A stretch of 64,000 bases of DNA, taken from positions 434,001 through 498,000 of the forward strand of contig JADJEA010000024.1 in assembly GCA_016702415.1 (NCBI GenBank), written 5' to 3'. Source of the DNA: Nostocoides sp. (GTDB lineage: Bacteria; Actinomycetota; Actinomycetes; Actinomycetales; Dermatophilaceae). The translations under genes and the position numbers were made by a program. Below, piece after piece: positions 1-9,003 of this stretch (position 1 is its first letter; each line of letters starts with the position of its first letter). The notes under the pieces are model-generated. The model was given only the letters and a program-made list of their open reading frames with translations, was not told the origin of the DNA and made no database searches.

Positions 1-48
1 ACGCGGGACATCGTGCCACGACGTTCCCAGATATCCCTTACCCGCAGG

Positions 49-54
49 TAGCCT
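49..54 (+). promoter_or_regulatory. -10 box for leaderless start at 62
   Basis: TAGCCT ends 7 nt before the ATG at 62 and no ribosome binding site is visible. The spacing places transcription initiation at or next to the start codon. Confidence 0.45.
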
Positions 55-61
55 GTGCCCC

Positions 62-454
62 ATGTCCGCCACGCCACAGTCCTCGGGGCTGCCCTCGCGC
101 CTGTCGACCGGAGCGAAGATCTGCACGATCCTCGCCGTCCTCCTGGTGATCCTCGCCGGCTATCTCTACTTCGTGCCGATCAACATTCAGGCCCAGCAGG
201 GTGTCTTCGGGTGTGGCTCAGCGAGCGCGCCGCCGACCGAGGCCTTCGCCAAGGGCGTGTGCCAAGACCTCGCGACCATCAACCGCATCCGGGCCCTGGT
301 CGCCCTGCTGTCGGCGCTGGTCCTCGTGGGTCTGGGGTTCATGCTCTTCGGCTCGGGCCGTCGCCCCGAGATCGAGGACGGCCACGAGGCGGACACCAAG
401 GCCGAGGGCGTCGACCCGGACGGTGTCGTCGACCCAGCCGAGGTCGACGAGTGA
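62..454 (+). CDS. Small two-helix membrane protein, unknown function
   Basis: This 130-residue protein has two clear hydrophobic segments, at about residues 19-37 and 79-97, separated by a roughly 40-residue loop with two cysteines (in FGCGS and KGVCQD) that could form an extracytoplasmic disulfide. The C-terminal 30 residues are acidic and probably cytoplasmic. I do not recognise the family. The ATG at 62 is favoured because a TAGCCT box (49-54) ends 7 nt upstream, fitting a leaderless mRNA. It is followed by an imperfect 30-bp repeat and then a methyltransferase in the same direction. Being a real gene is well supported; the function is not known. Confidence 0.75.
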   Translation: MSATPQSSGLPSRLSTGAKICTILAVLLVILAGYLYFVPINIQAQQGVFGCGSASAPPTEAFAKGVCQDLATINRIRALVALLSALVLVGLGFMLFGSGRRPEIEDGHEADTKAEGVDPDGVVDPAEVDE

Positions 455-570
455 CGCCAGGACGAGTCAGAGCAGGTCGCGAAAGGCCAGGACCCGTGGG
501 CACAGGTCGCGTGAGGCCAGGACGCGTGGGCACAGGAAGCGTGGAAGCAGGACCGGTGACGCCAGTGCAG
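451..570. repeat. Four imperfect 30-bp tandem units
   Basis: Units starting near 451, 481, 511 and 541 share the core GGCCAGGACNCGTGGGCACAGG; the two middle units (481-510 and 511-540) differ at only a few positions and the outer two are more degraded. The array begins at the stop codon of the upstream membrane protein gene and ends 20 bp before the GTG of the methyltransferase. The period is a multiple of three and an open frame crosses it, but the encoded Arg/Gly/His-rich text is unlike the methyltransferase, so I read it as non-coding. Confidence 0.6.
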
Positions 571-590
571 ACCGCCGGGGAGTTGCCCTC

Positions 591-1418
591 GTGAACGTCG
601 ACTCCTTCCTCGACCAGGTCGGCGATCTCTTCACCGGCGACCCGCTGGCGAGCGGCCCGGTCGATCCGGCATTCGCTGAGGTCGCCGAGCAGGTCGCGGG
701 CTATACCTCCGCCAACGAACTCGCGGTCCTCAATCTCGCGGCTCGACTGCTCCCCCCCGGCGAGGCCTATCTCGAGGTGGGCACCTACAAGGGCCGGTCC
801 CTCTGCGGAGCGGTCCTCGGCGTGACCGACCGGACCTTCTATGCGTCGGAGAACTATCTCGAGTTCGGCATGATCGGCCACGAGGCCCGCGAGGAACTCC
901 GCCGCAACCTCGCCGAGCGCGCGGCTGGCGCCGACGTTCGCCTCATCGAGGGCGACTGCTTCCGCACGCTCGCGCAGCCGGGCGCGATCCAGCAGCCGAT
1001 CGGGGTCTACTTCTACGACGGCAAGCACACGACGATCGCGCACTATCTCGCGCTCGGTCTCGTCGAGCCCCTGCTGGCCGACGAGGCCCTCGTCCTCGTC
1101 GACGACGCGACCTGGCCGGTGGTCCAGAAGGCCCACGAGGCGTATTTCGCGCGTCACCCGGGCTGGTCGGTCGTCGCGCGCTGGGACGCCCGACAGAGTG
1201 ACGATCCCCTGTGGGCCAACGGATTGCACGCCCTGCGCTATGAGCGGCCGACCGGCCGGGCACTCGGCCACAGCCGCGACACGGCCTGGCTGCGCCGCCT
1301 CCAGGTGGGGGCCATTGGCCCGGTCGAAGCGACCGCCTGGCACCTCCTGCACCGAGTCCCCCAATTGGTCCCGATCGCCAAGAAGCTCTATCCGAAGAAG
1401 CCCTCGCGGATCGACTGA
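591..1418 (+). CDS. Class I SAM-dependent methyltransferase
   Basis: The 275-residue product has a motif I of the SAM-binding Rossmann fold, LEVGTYKGRS, near residue 60, followed by an acidic SENYLEF strand end, EGDCF, FYDGKHT and LVDDATW. This is the pattern of the Methyltransf_24-type class I methyltransferases found in polysaccharide and cell-surface gene clusters. The substrate cannot be told from sequence; a sugar or polysaccharide acceptor is inferred from the neighbouring glycosyltransferases. The GTG at 591 is chosen because GGGGAG lies 8 nt upstream and homology begins just after it; the frame is open further 5' but only through the tandem repeat. It converges with the flippase at 1444. 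Confidence 0.8.
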   Translation: MNVDSFLDQVGDLFTGDPLASGPVDPAFAEVAEQVAGYTSANELAVLNLAARLLPPGEAYLEVGTYKGRSLCGAVLGVTDRTFYASENYLEFGMIGHEAREELRRNLAERAAGADVRLIEGDCFRTLAQPGAIQQPIGVYFYDGKHTTIAHYLALGLVEPLLADEALVLVDDATWPVVQKAHEAYFARHPGWSVVARWDARQSDDPLWANGLHALRYERPTGRALGHSRDTAWLRRLQVGAIGPVEATAWHLLHRVPQLVPIAKKLYPKKPSRID

Positions 1419-1443
1419 TCCCCCACCGGGACCGTTTCGGCCG

Positions 1444-2712
1444 TCACGCCTCCCGCTTCGGGTCGCCCCCGACGACCGGGGCGAACTCGCTCAATGGGGT
1501 CGCCGCCTCCTGCGTCGTCAACGGATCGGGCTTGTCGGTGACGACGGCGACCAGGCCGATCACGACGACGACCGCCGTGGCGGCCAGGGCGGTCCCGAGG
1601 ATCCGGTACGCGTGGTCGTGCTGCCAGCGGACCACGACGGCGACCAGGGCTGCGGTGGCCAGCCACGTCAGGATGCCGAGACGACCGTCGTCGGTGGCCA
1701 TCCCGGCATACAGGAGCACCTGGGCGAGACCGAGCAGGGTCCCCAGGACGACGAACCAGACGAGGATTCCGTCGGCGTGCCCGTATGCCGTTCCGCCCAC
1801 CACCCGCACCAGCAGCGGCGCCGTCGCGGCCGTCGCCCCGACGGCGATCGCGCCGAGGACCACAACGAAGCCGGTCGCTTCCAGGACGCGTTTGCGCGAG
1901 TTCGACGGATGCAGCGCCGGGACTATCCCGAGCGCAAGGAACTGCGTCCCCCACATGACGACCTTGCTGAAGACCGACCCGAGGGCATAGGCCCCTGCAT
2001 CGCGGGCCGGAAGGTAGTGCCGGGCCAGGAGCAGATCGACGGTCGACAGGGCCACGAGCGCGCCGAGGGTGCGGTTGGCGCGCAGGAGTTCGCGGACCGC
2101 GCCGCGGCCCAGACGCTGGTCGAGGGTGGCGATCTCGCGCCGCGCCTGCCACGCCGGTAGCACTGCCCCAGCGACCCCGGCGATCAGCAGCGCGCCGAAA
2201 AGCCAGTCGATGCCGTGCCGGCCCACGGCGGCGACGGCGAGGATCCGCGTCAGCGCCGTGAACAGCACCGATAGCCCGAAGGCGACGAGCCGCCCCCGAC
2301 CCAGTAGCACCCCCTGGAGCGCGGCGGTCAGTGACATCGGCAGGAGGTTGGCCATCGCGAGGATGACGGTCCGCGCGCTGTCCAGGTGGAAGAGGCCGGT
2401 CGCGAACAGGCTCACCGCGGCCCCGGCCAGCACCAGCACCGCCCCGAGCACCCCGGCCAGCCAGAGGCCGGTCCCGGGGTGGAGCGTCTGCCGCCGCGCG
2501 ACGACCACCTGGATCGCCCCGACGGGGATCGCCAGCAGCAGGCCCGAGCTGTTGACCGCCGAGAACGCCCCGAACTCCTCCGGCCCGAGCGACCTGGTGG
2601 CGATGAGGACGAAGACATAGCCGAGGAGATTCGCGGCGATCATCAGGGCGCCCAGCACTGCCCCGCTGGCCCGGGTGGGCGCGCCGGAGGGGGCGACGGC
2701 GGGCAGGACCAA
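1444..2712 (-). CDS. Lipopolysaccharide/polysaccharide flippase, MATE-Wzx-like (MviN/RfbX class)
   Basis: This membrane protein of about 422 residues has roughly 12 predicted helices. Its N-terminal segment (LLGYVFVLIATRSLGPEEFG) is the standard first repeat of oligosaccharide flippases that move undecaprenyl-linked glycans across the membrane, and it matches the second flippase at 12218. The start is uncertain. TTG at 2712 is the first accepted codon giving an N-terminus of normal length, but it has no Shine-Dalgarno sequence. A CTG at 2742 lies exactly 7 nt after TACGGT, matching the leaderless pattern of the window. It is divergent from the giant AftD-like gene, and its 3' end faces the methyltransferase with only 25 bp between. 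Confidence 0.8.
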   Translation of the reverse strand: MVLPAVAPSGAPTRASGAVLGALMIAANLLGYVFVLIATRSLGPEEFGAFSAVNSSGLLLAIPVGAIQVVVARRQTLHPGTGLWLAGVLGAVLVLAGAAVSLFATGLFHLDSARTVILAMANLLPMSLTAALQGVLLGRGRLVAFGLSVLFTALTRILAVAAVGRHGIDWLFGALLIAGVAGAVLPAWQARREIATLDQRLGRGAVRELLRANRTLGALVALSTVDLLLARHYLPARDAGAYALGSVFSKVVMWGTQFLALGIVPALHPSNSRKRVLEATGFVVVLGAIAVGATAATAPLLVRVVGGTAYGHADGILVWFVVLGTLLGLAQVLLYAGMATDDGRLGILTWLATAALVAVVVRWQHDHAYRILGTALAATAVVVVIGLVAVVTDKPDPLTTQEAATPLSEFAPVVGGDPKREA

Positions 2713-2814
2713 GGGAGGGAGTCTTTCGGAGGGGGACGCCAGGGTGATTACCGTAGGGTAAGCGACAACAGCCGTCCCGCTGTCCCCAAGCTCGATCACC
2801 GAAGGTCCACGCCG

Positions 2815-5800
2815 ATGCGCCGCGCCATGACGCCTCATCGGCTCACGGTCGCCGCCCTCGTCCTCCTCCTGGTGGCCGTCGTCGTCGGCAACGGACTGAC
2901 GGCGACCTATACCGACATCAAACCCGAGGTGTATGCCGCCCCCGCCGCCATGGTGGGTCACTACCTCTCCTCGTGGACGGCGTCGCCCTATCTCGGCTCC
3001 CCGAATTTCAACGTCGGCCTGACCCCGGTGGTCCTGGCCCTTGCCCCCCTGGACCTGCTCGGCTTCTCGGCGAAGTGGATCTTCCTGACCTCCCATGTCG
3101 CCCTGTGGCTCATCGCCGCGACCGGCGCCGCCCGCCTCGGGCGGGCCCTCTCGCCCTCCGCCGGCATGTCCGCCGGCACGTCCGCGTTCACGGCGCCGGT
3201 CACATCCGTAGGCACGTCCAAGGGCAAGGCCGGAGGCAGCGCCGCTGACTCCTCCGGGTGGATCGGACTTGCGACCGCCGTCTGCTATGTCGCCAACCCG
3301 TATGCCGTGGTCGGCGGGTCGACGCTGGCGATCCTCCTGCCGATGGCCTTCCTTCCGTGGATGGCCTACGCCCTCGTCCGGGCCCTCCGCGAGCCGGGGT
3401 CCTGGCGCTGGCCTGCGGTCGTGGCCTTGGCCTTCGTCGCGCAGAGTGGGATGAATGTCGCCGTCATCCCGATCTTCCAGCTCCTGGCGGTCCTGCCGAT
3501 CGCCGTCGTCGTCGGCCGCGCCGCGGGCCTGGCCTGGCCGCGGATCGCCCTCGTGCTGTCGCGGTGCGCGGTCCTGGCCGCTGCGGTCAGCCTCTATTGG
3601 CTCATCCCGTCCCTGGCCGCGATCGGCACCGGCCAGCAGATCGTCTCCGAATCCGAGACCGTCGACGGCATCGCCTTCGTCTCGACCTTCGTCGAGGTCC
3701 TGCGCGGGATGGGCATCTGGACCCTCTACGGGCGCGGTCCGGAGGGTCCGTGGATGCCGCAGTTCACGGCATACGAGAGCAACCCGCTCGTCATGGCGGG
3801 GTCCATGCTGTGGCCGGTCCTCGCCGTGCTCTCCCTCGCCGTCGCCGGGCCGGTGCTACGGCGCGTCGCCTCGGGCCTGATCGCCCTCGGCGCCGTCGTC
3901 ATGGCGGGCTTGTATGCCGGGGCCGGCACCACCCCCGCGGCCGCCGTCGTCACGCGCCTCTTCGACCTGATCCCGCCGCTGCTCGCCTTCCGGACCACCA
4001 ACAAAGCGGGCGCGGTGCTCGTCCTCGGGTACGCACTCGCCCTGGGGCACGGCATACCCCTGGTCGTGCGGCGCCTCCGGGCGCGGCGGACCGCACCGAC
4101 GACGGCTCGGCGCCTGCGTCTCGGCCTCGTCGCCGCCCTCGTCGCCGCGTGGGTCTTCCCCGCACTCGCGGGTCACCTCTACACCTCCCCCGCCGACATC
4201 CCCGCGTATTGGCGGCAGGCGGCCGCCGAAGTCGACGCGCGATCGCACGCCTCCCGGGTCCTCCTCCTGCCCGGCCAGACGCGCCCGCTGTATCGCTGGA
4301 CCGACGAGCGCCCGGACGATGTCCCCAACTCCCTCCTGACCCGGGAGGCGGTGCTGCCGGAAACGACGCCCAACACCTCCCCTCCCGGGGCCAATGTCCT
4401 CGCCGCCCTGATCGACCTCGTCGCCACGGGCAACGCCGGGTCGACGACGATCTCGACGATGGCGCGCTATCTCGGCACGGGCGATGTCCTGCTGCGCCAT
4501 GACAGCAAGTGGGAGGACGTCGCCGGGTCCCGCCCGGCCGAGACGCGGGCACTCCTCGACGCCGACCCGGGGTTGACCCGCCCGGTCGACTTCGGCGCCC
4601 CGAACGAGAACGTCGCCGGGAAGGTGCCCGCGGTCGGGCAGGAGAGCACCTTCACCCCCCTCCGGCTGTATGCCGTGGACGCCCGCCAGTCCACCGTCAC
4701 CGTCCGCTCGACCACCGGGTCGATTCTCGTGGCCGGGGACGCGTGGGCCTTCGACCCACTTGCCCGGGCGGGGCGCCTGGCCGACTTCCCGGTCGTGACC
4801 TTCGCGCCGCTCCTGTCCGCCGGCGAGCTCGCCTCGGCCCTCCCCAGCGCCGCTCGGCTTGCCCTGACCGACACCAACCGGCGCCAGGCCGCGGTGCCCA
4901 ACCGGCTCAGCGCCGGGCACGGGCCCCTGCTCGCGGCGGACAGCCCGGCGCCGGCGATCGCGCGCACGCTCGGAGACGCGGCCGATCAGACGGTGCTGCG
5001 GCAGACCGGGCCCACCGTCGTCGCCTCGCAGGTGGGGGCGGCCTTCTTCGACATCCCCTACGGACAGCCCGAGAATGCCCTTGACGGCAACCCGCAGACG
5101 GCGTGGTTCTTCGGGGACTTCCGGCGCGCCCCGGGGGTCACCCTCGACATCGCCCTCCCCCAGCCGCAGGTCCTCCACACCGTCACCGTCCTTCCGACGG
5201 CGGCGGGTCCGGTCCACATCGACCAGGTGACGATCGAGGCGGGGGGTGAACGGCGCAGCATACGACTGCCCGACACCGGGGCCGCCGAGGTCGACTTCGG
5301 CGGGGTGCGCGCGGATTCGGTCCATCTGCGGATCGACTCGATCCGGGGCGAGGGCTACTCCCTCGTCGGGATCGCCGAGATCGGCCTGCCCGGTCCGGCG
5401 ATCGTCCGGATCGCCCGCCTGCCCGACACCCTTTCCAGGGCGTATGCCGCCCTCGACCCCCCCGGGCGAGCCCACGTCGACCGGACTCCCCTCGACGTTC
5501 ACCTCACCCGGGTCGACGACTCGGTCACCCTCGCCGAGGACGACGCGGAGACGAGCCTCGAGCGCGATTTCACCCTGCCCGACCCGCGGACCTTCATCCC
5601 CGCCGCCCGGATTCGGGTCCCCGAGGTGACCCGCGCTATGGTCGCCCGTCTGGCGGGATTGCCGGACGGCACGACGGTGACCGCGAGCACCCGGCTGTTC
5701 GACAATCCCGACCTCGACGCCCTCATGGCCGTGGACCGCGACGAGCGCACCGGCTGGATCCCCGGTGGTGACGCGGTCGCGGGCAACTGGTGGGAGGAGA

Positions 5801-6987
5801 CCGGTCCTCGGCGCCCGATCAGGGCGGTCGACCTCGTCCAACGCCGTATCCCCAGTAGCACCGGGGCGCCCGGGCAGTACGCCCGGCGCATCGCCGTCCT
5901 TGTCGACGGCCATCGCGTCGCCCGGGTTACGACGACGGCCGGCCCGGTGCACATCCGCCTCCCCAAGGGGGTGCGCGGCCGGACGGTGCGGATCGTCCTC
6001 GAGGCCGCCGGCGGGAGCGGTATGCCGCCCCAGATCGTCCGCATCGACACCGGCGCCGGGCCGTTGGTCCCGTCGACCCCACCCTGCGTGGCCGTGGCAA
6101 CCGTCGACGGGCTGCCCCTGCGGATGCGGCCGGCCAACCCGGCCGCTCTCGCCGGCCCGACCCAGCCGGGGATGCCCTGGCGCGGCTGCACTCCCCTCAC
6201 GCTCGCGGCCGGGGCGCACGAACTCCGGTCGGTCCCCGATGTCACGCTCGACGCTGTGGACCTCACCGACGAGCAGCCGGCCACGGCGGCTCCCGGTGGC
6301 GATCGGGCTGTCCTCGTCAGCGGCTCGACGACGGCCCGGACCATCCACTTCGACAGCGGCACCGACCCGGTGGCCGTCCGGATCGGGGAGGGCTACGACT
6401 CCCGGTGGACCGCGACCCTCGACGGTCGCCGCCTCGGCCCGCCGGTCGTCCTGGACGGCTGGTCGGCGGGCTGGATCGTCGACTCCCCGGGCGCGCACAC
6501 GCTGGAGGTCCGGTTCGGTCCCCAACGCGCGGCGACCATTGCCCTGGTCATCTCCGGCCTGACGGTGCTCGGCTGCGTCGGGCTCGCGCTCTGGCCGGTT
6601 CTGCGCCGCCGGCCCCCCGCCGGCACCGACCTCGTGCCGGCTCGACCGGCGTTCCCGACCAGCCCCCGGGTTCGGGCACTGGCGTTGGCGGTCACCGCGG
6701 GGGTGGCGGTCGGCATACCCGGGGTCCTCGCGGCGGCGACGCTGCTCCTCGCCCGCCGCCGGGGCGTCACCGCGACCCGGATCATCGTTGCCGGGGCGGC
6801 CGTGTTGGGCCTGGCGATGGCGCTCCAGGCCGTCCTCGCCGTGCCCCGGTGGGGCGAAGTGGCGGCCATGGTGACCTCCCACTCCAACTGGCCGCACGTC
6901 GTCGCGGCCTACGGCCTGGTCCTCGGCCTTGCCGCGGCCCTCCTGCCCAACCCCGACCCGCCCCTGCTCGCCAAGGACGCCCGATGA
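2815..6987 (+). CDS. AftD-like alpha-(1->3)-arabinofuranosyltransferase family protein with F5/8 C (discoidin) module
   Basis: The product is a 1390-residue membrane protein. The N-terminal half has many helices in a GT-C-like arrangement, opening with a helix at about residues 10-30 followed by TYTDIKPEVYAAP. A large extracytoplasmic part follows, with a beta-sandwich around residues 750-870 (ENALDGNPQTAW, typical of F5/8 type C carbohydrate-binding modules) and a second one about 200 residues later. It ends with several helices after residue 1240. Length and layout match the DUF3367/AftD family, which adds arabinofuranose to cell-wall glycans in mycobacteria. In a non-mycolate actinobacterium the product is probably another arabinose- or pentofuranose-containing polymer. 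GAAGG at 2801-2805 supports the ATG at 2815; ATG at 2827 is an alternative. Its stop overlaps the next gene's start (ATGA). Confidence 0.75.
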   Translation: MRRAMTPHRLTVAALVLLLVAVVVGNGLTATYTDIKPEVYAAPAAMVGHYLSSWTASPYLGSPNFNVGLTPVVLALAPLDLLGFSAKWIFLTSHVALWLIAATGAARLGRALSPSAGMSAGTSAFTAPVTSVGTSKGKAGGSAADSSGWIGLATAVCYVANPYAVVGGSTLAILLPMAFLPWMAYALVRALREPGSWRWPAVVALAFVAQSGMNVAVIPIFQLLAVLPIAVVVGRAAGLAWPRIALVLSRCAVLAAAVSLYWLIPSLAAIGTGQQIVSESETVDGIAFVSTFVEVLRGMGIWTLYGRGPEGPWMPQFTAYESNPLVMAGSMLWPVLAVLSLAVAGPVLRRVASGLIALGAVVMAGLYAGAGTTPAAAVVTRLFDLIPPLLAFRTTNKAGAVLVLGYALALGHGIPLVVRRLRARRTAPTTARRLRLGLVAALVAAWVFPALAGHLYTSPADIPAYWRQAAAEVDARSHASRVLLLPGQTRPLYRWTDERPDDVPNSLLTREAVLPETTPNTSPPGANVLAALIDLVATGNAGSTTISTMARYLGTGDVLLRHDSKWEDVAGSRPAETRALLDADPGLTRPVDFGAPNENVAGKVPAVGQESTFTPLRLYAVDARQSTVTVRSTTGSILVAGDAWAFDPLARAGRLADFPVVTFAPLLSAGELASALPSAARLALTDTNRRQAAVPNRLSAGHGPLLAADSPAPAIARTLGDAADQTVLRQTGPTVVASQVGAAFFDIPYGQPENALDGNPQTAWFFGDFRRAPGVTLDIALPQPQVLHTVTVLPTAAGPVHIDQVTIEAGGERRSIRLPDTGAAEVDFGGVRADSVHLRIDSIRGEGYSLVGIAEIGLPGPAIVRIARLPDTLSRAYAALDPPGRAHVDRTPLDVHLTRVDDSVTLAEDDAETSLERDFTLPDPRTFIPAARIRVPEVTRAMVARLAGLPDGTTVTASTRLFDNPDLDALMAVDRDERTGWIPGGDAVAGNWWEETGPRRPIRAVDLVQRRIPSSTGAPGQYARRIAVLVDGHRVARVTTTAGPVHIRLPKGVRGRTVRIVLEAAGGSGMPPQIVRIDTGAGPLVPSTPPCVAVATVDGLPLRMRPANPAALAGPTQPGMPWRGCTPLTLAAGAHELRSVPDVTLDAVDLTDEQPATAAPGGDRAVLVSGSTTARTIHFDSGTDPVAVRIGEGYDSRWTATLDGRRLGPPVVLDGWSAGWIVDSPGAHTLEVRFGPQRAATIALVISGLTVLGCVGLALWPVLRRRPPAGTDLVPARPAFPTSPRVRALALAVTAGVAVGIPGVLAAATLLLARRRGVTATRIIVAGAAVLGLAMALQAVLAVPRWGEVAAMVTSHSNWPHVVAAYGLVLGLAAALLPNPDPPLLAKDAR

Positions 6988-7823
6988 ACTCCACGCCCAC
7001 ACCGCCCCTGGTCAGCGTCGTCGTGCCGACGCGCAACAATGCGCGCACGATCGACGCCTGTCTCGCCTCGGTCGCGGCCCAGACGTATCCAGCCGTCGAA
7101 CTCATCGTCGTCGACAACCACAGCACCGATGGCACCCCCGACCTCGCCCGGCGGTATGCCGACCACCTCCTCACCGCCGGCCCCGAGCGCAGCGCCCAGC
7201 GCAACCTGGGGATCGCCACCGCGGCTGGTCACTGGGTGCTCTGGCTCGACAGCGACATGATCCTGCCGCCCGAGGCCGTCGCCGCGGCGGTCGAGACCGC
7301 CGAGCGCACCGGCGCGACCGGGATCGCCCTGCCGGAACGCACGATCGGCGACGGCTTCTGGACGGCCTGCCGGGCCCTGGAGCGCGAGTGCTATCTCGAC
7401 GAGCCCTGGCTGCACAACCCGCGGCTGATCAAACGCGACTATCTCCTCGGGGGCGGTGGCTTCCACCTCGAGATGTCCGGCCCCGAGGATGCGGACTTGC
7501 GGCTGCGGATGATGGCCGATGGTGCCGGGATCGCTTTGGCGCCCGTCCTCGTCGACCACGACGAGGGCCGGCTCACCGTGGCGGACGTGCTGCAGAAGCG
7601 CTACTACTACGGTCGGTCCATCCCGGCGTTCGCCGGCCAGCACTCCGGCGCTGTGGCCGCGCAAGGGCGGACGGTCCTGAAGTCGTATGCCCGCAACTAT
7701 CGCCGGCTGGCCCGCGATCCCGCCCACGCCGCGGGCATGGTGATCCTGCGAGCGCTGGAAGCCGGCGGCTACGCCTGGGGCGCCCGCCGTGGGGCCCGCG
7801 ACCGGGCGAAGGCGGCCCGGTGA
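6984..7823 (+). CDS. Glycosyltransferase family 2
   Basis: A 279-residue GT-A glycosyltransferase. It opens with VSVVVPTRNNARTIDACLAS, has the nucleotide-binding VDNHSTDGT and the metal-binding LWLDSDM (DXD-like) near residue 90, and a GPEDADLRLRM acceptor-side motif near residue 170 that resembles the ED motif of family 2. It lacks membrane helices, so it acts on the cytoplasmic face, probably on a lipid-linked glycan. Its ATG overlaps the stop of the AftD-like gene by 4 bp (ATGA), so the two are translationally coupled. Confidence 0.85.
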   Translation: MNSTPTPPLVSVVVPTRNNARTIDACLASVAAQTYPAVELIVVDNHSTDGTPDLARRYADHLLTAGPERSAQRNLGIATAAGHWVLWLDSDMILPPEAVAAAVETAERTGATGIALPERTIGDGFWTACRALERECYLDEPWLHNPRLIKRDYLLGGGGFHLEMSGPEDADLRLRMMADGAGIALAPVLVDHDEGRLTVADVLQKRYYYGRSIPAFAGQHSGAVAAQGRTVLKSYARNYRRLARDPAHAAGMVILRALEAGGYAWGARRGARDRAKAAR

Positions 7824-7841
7824 CGGCGGACGGCGGCCCCG

Positions 7842-8993
7842 GTGGGCGGTGTCGCCGGCCCGGTGAGCGCGGTCGGCGGGCCGGTGACGGGGGAGGCCGC
7901 CGGTGGACCCGATCGGCGGATGCTTTGGGTCTCGCTGCCCGACCAGCGGGCCCGCCGCGAGGTCTACTGGATGTCCCGGATGCCGCATACCCGCGTCACC
8001 GCCCTCGCCACGGCGGCCCCGGACGGCGACATCACCTGGGTGCCAAGCACCTATGTGCGACCGGTGTCCCGGTTCGTCGAGGCGGGAGCGTTCGCGTGGG
8101 TGCGGGGGCTGGGGGGGCAGGACCCCGCGGCATACGACTGGGTGGCGTCGCTGGAGCTGTGCTCCCTGGTGACCGGGCAGGCGTCCCGGTGGCGGCGTGC
8201 GGCCCGGCGCAAGGGCGGACGGGTCCGGCAGGCGGTCGTCACCTGGGAGAACCTCCCGGACCAACCGCTCTATCGACTCCCGCCGTACCGTCAGGCCGTC
8301 GACTCCTGCCGCGACGCCGACCTCCTCCTGTGCATGGTCGATGCGGCACGGGATCACCTGTTGGACAACGGATTCGACGACGAGCGGATCACCGTCGTCA
8401 AGCCGGGGGTGGACACGGAGGTCTTCGTGCCAGCCGCGGAGCCGGTGGCCGAGCCGGTCGTCGTGTTCTGCTCACCGCTGGCCCCGAACAAGGGCATCGA
8501 CCGGGTCCTCGACGCCATGCGGCTGGTGCGCCGCTCGGTCCCCGAAGCGCGACTCGCGGTCGCCGGACGCGGCCCGCTGCAGGGGCTGGTCGAGGCCGCC
8601 GCCGCCGATCCCGCCACCGGGGTGTCGTATGCCGGGACCCTCGACACCGCCGGCGTCGCCGCCTTCCTGCGCTCGGGTGCCGTCTTCACCACCGCCCCCC
8701 GGCCGACGTGGAAGTGGACCGAGCAGCTCGGGTTGGCCTATCTCGAGGCAATGTCCTGCGGCCTGCCCGTCGTGACGACCGCGTGCGGCACGAACGACGA
8801 AGCCGTCACCCCGGGCAACGAGATCGTCCCCGACGACGTCGAGGCGCTCGCGGCTGCGCTGGTCGGTATGCTGCGCGACCCCGCCCGGCGGGCCGCCGTC
8901 GGGGCTGCCAACCACGACCACGTCCTGGCCCATCACGACCTGGCGACCCAATGCGCCCGGATGGGGGCGGCCTTCGCCGCGGCAGAGACGTAG
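7842..8993 (+). CDS. Glycosyltransferase family 4 (GT-B)
   Basis: The C-terminal half carries the GT4 nucleotide-sugar site: GVDTEVF, then SPLAPNKGIDRVLDA, AGRGPLQG, and the EX7E region LAYLEAMSCGLPVVTTACG. The N-terminal Rossmann half is more variable. GTG at 7842 gives 383 residues. The first 26 residues are Gly/Val/Ala-rich and may not be translated; ATG at 7920 (MLWVSLPDQRARREVYW) would give 357 residues and a typical family N-terminus. It lies 18 bp after the family 2 glycosyltransferase. It is the last gene of this run before the inverted 11-bp repeat array. Confidence 0.8.
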   Translation: MGGVAGPVSAVGGPVTGEAAGGPDRRMLWVSLPDQRARREVYWMSRMPHTRVTALATAAPDGDITWVPSTYVRPVSRFVEAGAFAWVRGLGGQDPAAYDWVASLELCSLVTGQASRWRRAARRKGGRVRQAVVTWENLPDQPLYRLPPYRQAVDSCRDADLLLCMVDAARDHLLDNGFDDERITVVKPGVDTEVFVPAAEPVAEPVVVFCSPLAPNKGIDRVLDAMRLVRRSVPEARLAVAGRGPLQGLVEAAAADPATGVSYAGTLDTAGVAAFLRSGAVFTTAPRPTWKWTEQLGLAYLEAMSCGLPVVTTACGTNDEAVTPGNEIVPDDVEALAAALVGMLRDPARRAAVGAANHDHVLAHHDLATQCARMGAAFAAAET

Positions 8994-9003
8994 GCCTCCC
9001 GGA

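Noticed and set aside
3856..7002. Long antisense frame of over 1000 codons opposite the AftD-like gene
   Set aside because: Its Arg/Gly/Asp-rich low-complexity composition is the shadow of a high-G+C coding strand; no family motif is present. The same applies to other long opposite-strand frames, such as those against the glgX and glgE genes.
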